DNA of 6,087 bases, from the NCBI GenBank assembly GCA_013287095.1, contig JABDEJ010000107.1, forward strand, positions 1 to 6,087, given 5' to 3'. How positions within the stretch are numbered: position 1 is the stretch's first letter; each line of letters starts with the position of its first letter. Origin of the DNA: Bacteroidota bacterium. Its GTDB lineage: Bacteria > Bacteroidota > Bacteroidia > CAILMK01. A program made the position numbers and the translations under genes. Below, one piece after another: positions 1-5,200 of the stretch. The notes beneath the pieces were generated by a model. That model was not told the DNA's origin. It saw only the letters and a list, made by a program, of their open reading frames with translations, and made no database searches.

Positions 1-225
1 ACCTCTTGAAACGGCATTCCCGGCTTGCATTTCATAAAGATATACACCTGCACTCAAATTATCCGTGCTTATATAAGCATTTCCGTCTGAACCATCATAA
101 GTTACTGTTTTGATTACTTTGTAGTCTACATCTGTTATAGTTAAGAGCGCAGAATGAACCTGGATAGGTAGCTTGCAGCTAAAGTAAACATAATCTGAAG
201 CCGGATTTGGGAAAACATTTACATT
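1..225 (-). other. T9SS type A C-terminal sorting domain (nearly complete)
   Basis: Residues about 556-630 read VNVFPNPASDYVYF, then a beta-sandwich-like stretch, ending in LSAGVYLYEMQAGNAVSRG at the window edge. The FPNP-A-SD opening and the G-x-Y-x-Y/F-x-x ending are the signature of the domain that directs cargo through the Bacteroidota type IX secretion system; it is normally cleaved when the protein is attached or released. The usual closing strand (a few residues such as K-x-I/V-x-x) lies outside the window. Confidence 0.9.
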
Positions 226-1890
226 TAGAGTAGGATTTACATAGGCCTCGATTGCAGCATGAGCTGCGGGCCATCCATTTTTGCAGTCTATTGCTGGCCA
301 TGGGCAATCTTCTGGCTCTGTTAAACTACTAATACCAATATTTGAGGTTCCAATTGAAGGATAATAAGCTCCTGCACCGGCAAAATACAAAACAAATGAG
401 GTAGTACCTTCGTTATAAATGTTATAAGATACTGGGTCTGCCCACACATTATGCCAGGGCCAGGTATTTGAACCCATTGTCGCAAGCATGGTAGAACCTG
501 ATTCAAAAACCCAATCAGCCGATAGGTTATTATTATCTGTATTGCATCTTAGGTAAACGTTATCATTATAGCCAGCAAAATCATAACCGATCCATAGATG
601 GCCTGCTGGCCAACTGGGGTCACCATTTATAATATTAAATTGAAATAACCCATAAACACCTGATGAAGATCCATAACAATAAACAAATGTTGTACCGTAA
701 TCGGTTGTTGTGCTTTCGAAAGTATTATTATCCACAGTAAACTCATTGCAATTATTCATGTAAATTTCATAATTAATTACCCCAGCTGACATATCGAAAG
801 GCCAAGGTCCTCCAAGATCATCATAATAAAAATAACATCCATCTATAAGGGGTGCATAGTAATTATTCAAATAAATTTCATAAGTGCATGTAAGAAACGT
901 AGTGGCTTGTATCCCACAAGAATATGTAGAAGCTGAAGTTGCAGTAGCATAAATACCGAAAGAATAACACGTAATTGAGGTTGGTGCAGATGAGCATGTA
1001 TAGCAACCTGTACCTGAACTGTAAGACATTGTACCACAATGTACTAAAAAATAGGAATTGTTGGCATAAATTCCATAGCCAGCCTGGGTTTCGTTAAAAT
1101 TATAAGCTAATGAAGGGTTAGCGCCACCAGCCATCGTGTTTCCGCCAAGTTCGATATATGGAGATCCGTCTATGTATATAGCATAGTAATTGCTGTAATC
1201 CACATCCCCGGACAATAGCGCACAAAAATAAAACCAGCAACCATTAATGATATTTGCACTTTGTTTCTGGTTATTATATGCTGTTGCGGCATTACCATCA
1301 TTTGAACCATTAGTATTAATATAAATATCTTTTTTGCAATAAAAATAACTTCCACCAGTAGCCTGTAATACAGCCAGATTTCGTACTTCAACGCCGCACA
1401 AAGCGCTTTCTATATATGAGCTATTTTCAATGATTACCAAAGGAGGAGCACTACTGCCATACGTACCAGAACCATCGTACCCTAAATCACTGTTCGGAAG
1501 GGCATTGCCGCTGCCATCATATAATGTACCAGACATAACGCCTGCTTCAACAATACCTCCCCAACTGCCCGAACACGCAATAAGCTGGCTACCGTCTATA
1601 ATAAGCGTAGCTCCGGGTTCCACGGTTATGGTTACACCAGGATACATTGTCAGAATAGCACCGCTATTAATTACAAGTTCGTTACCTTGATCAATTACAA
1701 TGTTTTGGTCTACATTTGCGGATGATGACCAATATATTACCCCCCCTGAATTTATGTGTAAGTCACCAGAAATTGTAGTGCAGCCTTGCCCATGGCTTTT
1801 GCCTGGTATGAGCATGAAAATTAACAAAAGCGCACATAGATACTTTGCTTTTTTAAATAAATAGCTTAGTCTGTTTGTTGTTTTTTTCAT
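1..1890 (-). CDS. T9SS-exported beta-helix-like surface protein (3' end cut by window)
   Basis: An uninterrupted frame of 630 codons runs from the ATG at 1890-1888 off the left edge. The start is well fixed: an in-frame TGA lies three codons upstream (1899-1897) with no other start between. There is no Shine-Dalgarno sequence, as is usual in Bacteroidota. Residues 1-34 form a signal peptide (MKKTT, basic stretch, hydrophobic LCALLLIFMLI, likely cut SHG|QG). Residues about 70-110 hold the run MYPGVTITVEPGATLIIDGS followed by CSGSWGGI, a cap seen in many Bacteroidota beta-helix surface proteins. Residues about 150-500 carry recurring IY-x-N/D rungs (I238, I274, I313, I339, I376, I491), consistent with a right-handed parallel beta-helix. 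The mature part has about 19 cysteines and many tyrosines. Residues 556-630 are a type A sorting domain (VFPNPASDY at 559-567). Likely role: secreted or surface-anchored structural or adhesive protein; no catalytic motif was recognised, so the ligand is unknown. Only the last few residues of the sorting domain appear to be missing. Confidence 0.92.
   Translation of the reverse strand, partial: MKKTTNRLSYLFKKAKYLCALLLIFMLIPGKSHGQGCTTISGDLHINSGGVIYWSSSANVDQNIVIDQGNELVINSGAILTMYPGVTITVEPGATLIIDGSQLIACSGSWGGIVEAGVMSGTLYDGSGNALPNSDLGYDGSGTYGSSAPPLVIIENSSYIESALCGVEVRNLAVLQATGGSYFYCKKDIYINTNGSNDGNAATAYNNQKQSANIINGCWFYFCALLSGDVDYSNYYAIYIDGSPYIELGGNTMAGGANPSLAYNFNETQAGYGIYANNSYFLVHCGTMSYSSGTGCYTCSSAPTSITCYSFGIYATATSASTYSCGIQATTFLTCTYEIYLNNYYAPLIDGCYFYYDDLGGPWPFDMSAGVINYEIYMNNCNEFTVDNNTFESTTTDYGTTFVYCYGSSSGVYGLFQFNIINGDPSWPAGHLWIGYDFAGYNDNVYLRCNTDNNNLSADWVFESGSTMLATMGSNTWPWHNVWADPVSYNIYNEGTTSFVLYFAGAGAYYPSIGTSNIGISSLTEPEDCPWPAIDCKNGWPAAHAAIEAYVNPTLNVNVFPNPASDYVYFSCKLPIQVHSALLTITDVDYKVIKTVTYDGSDGNAYISTDNLSAGVYLYEMQAGNAVSRG
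1789..1890 (-). other. signal peptide of the minus-strand protein
   Basis: Residues 1-34 have a lysine/arginine-rich start, a hydrophobic core (about residues 18-29) and a polar end SHG before Q35-G36-C37. This fits Sec export with signal peptidase I cleavage near residue 34. The cysteine at 37 is not preceded by a lipobox, so a lipoprotein is unlikely. Confidence 0.8.
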
Positions 1891-1963
1891 CTTGAGTCAT
1901 TTTTTAATAAACGGTTAAAAAATATAAATCATACAGTCTAATTGACTGGTAATCAATACAACT

Positions 1964-1985
1964 GCTGATGTCCCCGAACATCAGC
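1964..1985. repeat. perfect 8-bp hairpin in the minus-strand leader
   Basis: GCTGATGT (1964-1971) and ACATCAGC (1978-1985) are exact reverse complements around a six-base loop CCCCGA. No T-run follows on either strand, so it is not a simple intrinsic terminator. If the candidate minus-strand promoter is right, the hairpin lies in the untranslated leader about 75 bases before the start codon and could affect stability or translation. It could also be an operator. Confidence 0.55.
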
Positions 1986-2030
1986 CCCAAATATTAAAAA
2001 CTCCCCAAAATACGGTTACTCTTTACCGCA

Positions 2031-2061
2031 CAAAGTAATGGATACTTCGACTTTTTTCAAA
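2031..2061 (-). promoter_or_regulatory. candidate Bacteroidota-type promoter of the minus-strand gene
   Basis: Read on the minus strand, TTTG (2061-2058) is followed after exactly 19 bases by TTACTTTG (2038-2031). The Bacteroidota primary sigma consensus is TTTG about 19 bases before TAnnTTTG, so only the second base of the -7 box differs. Transcription would start near 2024, giving a leader of about 130 bases that includes the 1964-1985 hairpin. Inferred from sequence only. Confidence 0.5.
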
Positions 2062-2143
2062 AACGCTTCGATGTTACGAAAATATTTGATACGTGGTACA
2101 AAAAAGTAAAATATTTTTTTAGGTATGCCTTTATGGTATAAAT

Positions 2144-2172
2144 TTACGTATTTTTGTTTTGTTCATACGTAA
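2144..2172. promoter_or_regulatory. TTACGTA/TACGTAA inverted repeat around the plus-strand -7 box
   Basis: TTACGTA (2144-2150) and its reverse complement TACGTAA (2166-2172) bracket the -7 box and the expected transcription start. The cores are two copies of the self-complementary hexamer TACGTA exactly 21 bp apart, about two helical turns, which is the geometry of a dimer-pair operator. A transcript hairpin is the alternative only if transcription starts upstream of it. No regulator is known from the window. Confidence 0.35.
2149..2156 (+). promoter_or_regulatory. candidate -7 box of the plus-strand gene
   Basis: TATTTTTG matches the Bacteroidota -7 consensus TAnnTTTG at every fixed base and lies 20 bases before the start codon. 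No good TTTG -33 element is found 17-23 bases upstream (the nearest is a weak TTTA at 2130-2133). The match is therefore partial: either an activator assists, or the box is fortuitous in AT-rich DNA. Confidence 0.4.
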
Positions 2173-2176
2173 TCAA

Positions 2177-2260
2177 ATGATGCCAAACCTTAATCATAAG
2201 TTCACGGTTTTGTTTATTTTAGGATATATTCTTTCTTTTGCTCCAGGTATTGTTTATGCA
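2177..2260 (+). other. signal peptide of the plus-strand protein
   Basis: Residues 1-28 have a short polar start with H7-K8, a hydrophobic core (residues 9-26) and a classical small-residue cleavage site V26-Y27-A28 before G29. This indicates Sec export and signal peptidase I cleavage. Confidence 0.85.
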
Positions 2261-5200
2261 GGTAGCCCAAATATCCAAAAAAAATTTATAAAGAGTCAGG
2301 ATTGGAATTTTGTAGAGAACAAAGGACAGCTAATTAATCCCCCTGACCCCTTTGAAAAGGGGGAATCCGCTTCTATCAGCGGCGTCAAATACTATGGGCG
2401 TCAGGGCGGAGTATATGTTTATTGCAGGCCTGGAATGATTAGTTTTGTGTTTACAAAGGTTGAAAAAGAAGTTAATGGACAAATTTCAGAGGCAACTGGC
2501 CGCATGGTTTCCAGCGCAGGGGTTCAAAATCTTGGACCCCTGCGCCGGAAACTTCACCAACCCGCCTTCGACCGCCATAGCCTTGGCAACGGCGGTTCTA
2601 AAATCACCACCAACCGTGTTGACCTTGCACTGATTGGTTCCAATCTCTCTGCCCAAATTATTGCCTCAGACCAACAGGGATATTACGAAAATTTTTATCT
2701 TGGCCACACTGGGAAGGAAGGTATTACAAATGTTCATACTTATAAAACAATCACTTATATAGACATTTATCCCCATATAGACCTTATTCTACGTGCAAAA
2801 GAGAACGGCATGAAATATGAATTTGTCGTTTATCCGGGTGGCAGTGTAAATAATATCAAGATACAGTGGAATGGACTGCAAAATACGCATGTCACACGAA
2901 ATGGAGAAGTTTTTTATGCTTTTGCATTAGGCAACATACACGAAAGTGTCCCAATTAGCTTTCAGGGTAAAGACCGTGTTGAAAGCAGTTTTTTAAAAAA
3001 ACATAACAGGATTGGCTTTCATGTGGGCAAATACAACAAAAACGAAACTTTGATCATTGACCCCACCTTGGTTTGGGGAACTTATTTTGGTGGCAGTGGA
3101 GAGGATTACATTTCTGCAATTGCTGCTGATGCTTCTGGGAACATTTATGCTACCGGAGAAATAAACAGTATTGGCTTGGCAACCAGTGGGGCATACCAGA
3201 CTAATTTCTATCAAAGTGATGCTTTTCTGGCCAAATTCAGCAGCAGCGGCGCACGCCTATGGGCCACCTATTATGGGGGAAATCATGGTGCACAAGGGGT
3301 TGGAGTAGCTACTGATGCCCTTGGAAATATATATTTGTACGGAAATACGGACAGTGACACAGGCATTGCTTCAAGCGGGGCATATCAGACCTCCGGCAGC
3401 AATTTTAGTGTATTCTTTGCAAAATTCAACAGCAGCGGCAAGCGGCAGTGGGCCACATATTTTGGAACGAATGGTATCTCTTATGGAATCGCTACCGATG
3501 GCACAGGCAATGTATATATTGATGGTGTTACAGGAAGTGATTCGGGGCTTGCTACAAAAGGTGCCTTCCAGACTTCTAATAACGGTGGTAATGATGCCTA
3601 TCTGGCCAAATTCAGCGGCAGCGGTTCCTGTCTCTGGGCCACCTATTATGGAGGTAGGGGAACACTCTTTCAAGTCGATGATGGCGCTTTGGGTATCGCA
3701 ACGGACGGCCGGGGCAATGTGTATATGACAGGATATACCATGAGTCCCATTGGCATTGCCAGCAAGGGTGCCTACCAGACCAGTCTGGCCGGCAATATTA
3801 ATGCGTTCCTTGCCAAGTTCAGTAGCAGCGGTGCCCGTCTATGGGCCACCTATTATGGCGGCAGCATAAGGGAAGAAGGCAATGGGGTGGCCACGGATGC
3901 GGCCGGCAATGTATATATTACAGGATATGCAAGCAGCAGTGCAAACGTAGCAACGGCAGGTGCTTACCAGACACAGTATGCGGGTGATAGCGATGCATTT
4001 TTGGCCAAGTTTGACAGTAGCGGCACGCGGCAGTGGGCCACCTACTATGGGGGTAATGGGGAAGATTTTGGCGACGCAGTGGCAGCCGACAGTTCCGGGA
4101 ATATATACATTACCGGATATACATACAGTAACACCAATATCGCAACCGCCGGGGCTTACCAGACGTATCTTAGCAATAAAGAGGATGCTTTCCTGGCCAA
4201 GTTCAATAGTAGCGGCACACGCCAATGGGCAAGCTATTTTGGCGGGACAGGATTTCTTGGCGGCAATTTCTCTTGTGTTGCTACAGATGTCAATGGAAAT
4301 GTATATCTTTCTGGATCAACCACAAGCAGTTCGGGAATCGCGACCAACGGTGCTTTTCAGACAAATTATGGTGGGGAGATAGATGGATTTCTGGTCAAAT
4401 TTCATAATCCAGCGTACGATGCCGGAATTTCAGCCATTATAAATCCATACGGTTCCACCTGTGGCAATATGCAGACCTTAAAAGCGCAGGTGCATAATTA
4501 TGGCATATATGGTTTTGATTCTGTAACCATAAACAGCTCTGTAAACAGGAAAATACAGCCAGTATATCACTGGAAAGGGAAACTTGCCCCTGACAGCAGC
4601 ATGACCGTAACAGCAGGCAGTTTAACGCTTCCTATCGGTACGGATACCATTAAAGCCTGGACCACCAAACCAAACGGGGTAACGGATTCTGTGCCGGAAA
4701 ACGATACTTCAATTACTATTGTAAATGTACATCCCTTGCCAGTGGCAAATACAGGGCCTGATGAAACGATATGCGCAGACAGTGGTATTACGGTAGGTTC
4801 TGTAGCTGTAAACGGGGACAGTTATGTATGGACCTCAAACCCAACCGGTTTTAGTTCCACTGTTTCAAAACCTTATGTTAACCCCATAAAAACAACAACC
4901 TATTATTTAACAGAAACCATAGATGGCACAGGGTGCACCAAAACGGATTCGGTTGTGATAACGGTAAACCCACGCCCTGTTGCCAATGCCGGCCCGGCAG
5001 AAACAATATGCCGAGGCGATAGTATTGCAATAGGTGATACTTCTTCAAAAGGATATGGATATGAATGGTTATCAAGCCCGCCTGGCTTCAGTTCCAAAAT
5101 TTCAGACCCAAAGGTAAGCCCCCCTGTCACATCTACATACACACTGATCGTAACCAACCAGGCTACAGGTTGTTCGGCTTTTAATTCTGTGAAAATCGCG

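Larger units (their letters stand above)
1891..2176. other. divergent intergenic region
   Basis: This 286-base AT-rich gap separates the two divergent genes. It contains a candidate promoter for each direction, a perfect hairpin (1964-1985), a CTTCGA direct repeat (2045-2050 and 2066-2071) and a TTACGTA/TACGTAA inverted repeat (2144-2150 and 2166-2172). No tRNA-like or longer coding signal was seen. Confidence 0.8.
2306..3073 (+). other. DUF7948-like N-terminal domain of an SBBP protein
   Basis: Residues about 44-299 match the domain that normally precedes SBBP repeats. It opens with FVENKGQ, has the hydrophobic strand GGVYVYCRPGMISFVF (about 77-92), then NRVDLALIGSN, the YxNFYLG stretch, IYPHIDLILRAKENGMKYEF, VVYPGG, and the closing LIIDPTLVW. 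Family domains are continuous; here two palindrome-derived stretches sit in the loop after ENKGQ and in the linker between VFTKVEKE and NRVDL, both places where family members vary in length. Identification is from memory of the family, not a search. Confidence 0.75.

Noticed and set aside
1170..1690. Open frames at 1170-1391 (minus) and 1430-1690 (plus).
   Set aside because: Both lie wholly within the beta-helix gene in other frames, with low-complexity translations and no signals.
1780..1790. Cysteine 37 as a lipoprotein attachment site.
   Set aside because: The preceding residues SHGQG do not form a lipobox, and the protein has a T9SS sorting domain instead.
1853..1900. A 15-codon open frame (ATG at 1900-1898) overlapping the minus-strand start in another frame.
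   Set aside because: It encodes only a short lysine/asparagine-rich peptide and has no ribosome-binding signal; the main ATG at 1890 leads directly into a signal peptide. A translation-coupling role cannot be excluded but has no support.
1964..1985. Intrinsic terminator.
   Set aside because: No T-run follows the stem on either strand, and the two genes diverge, so no transcript needs to end here.
2339..2600. Possible frameshift or pseudogene caused by the palindromic insertions.
   Set aside because: Translation from 2177 stays open and keeps DUF7948-like motifs before, between and after both elements, so the insertions are in frame.
2445..2633. Plus-strand open frame of 62 codons over the GC-rich hairpin patch.
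   Set aside because: It is out of frame with the continuous SBBP gene, whose frame keeps recognisable domain motifs on both sides of the patch.
3074..4402. Regularly spaced repeats suggestive of a CRISPR array.
   Set aside because: The period is about 186-207 bases and the repeats encode SBBP motifs in one frame; there are no short identical repeats with unique spacers.
3315..4407. Several open frames of 60-140 codons on both strands across the SBBP array.
   Set aside because: They repeat with the period of the SBBP units and are shadows of the real frame; none has family motifs or a start signal.
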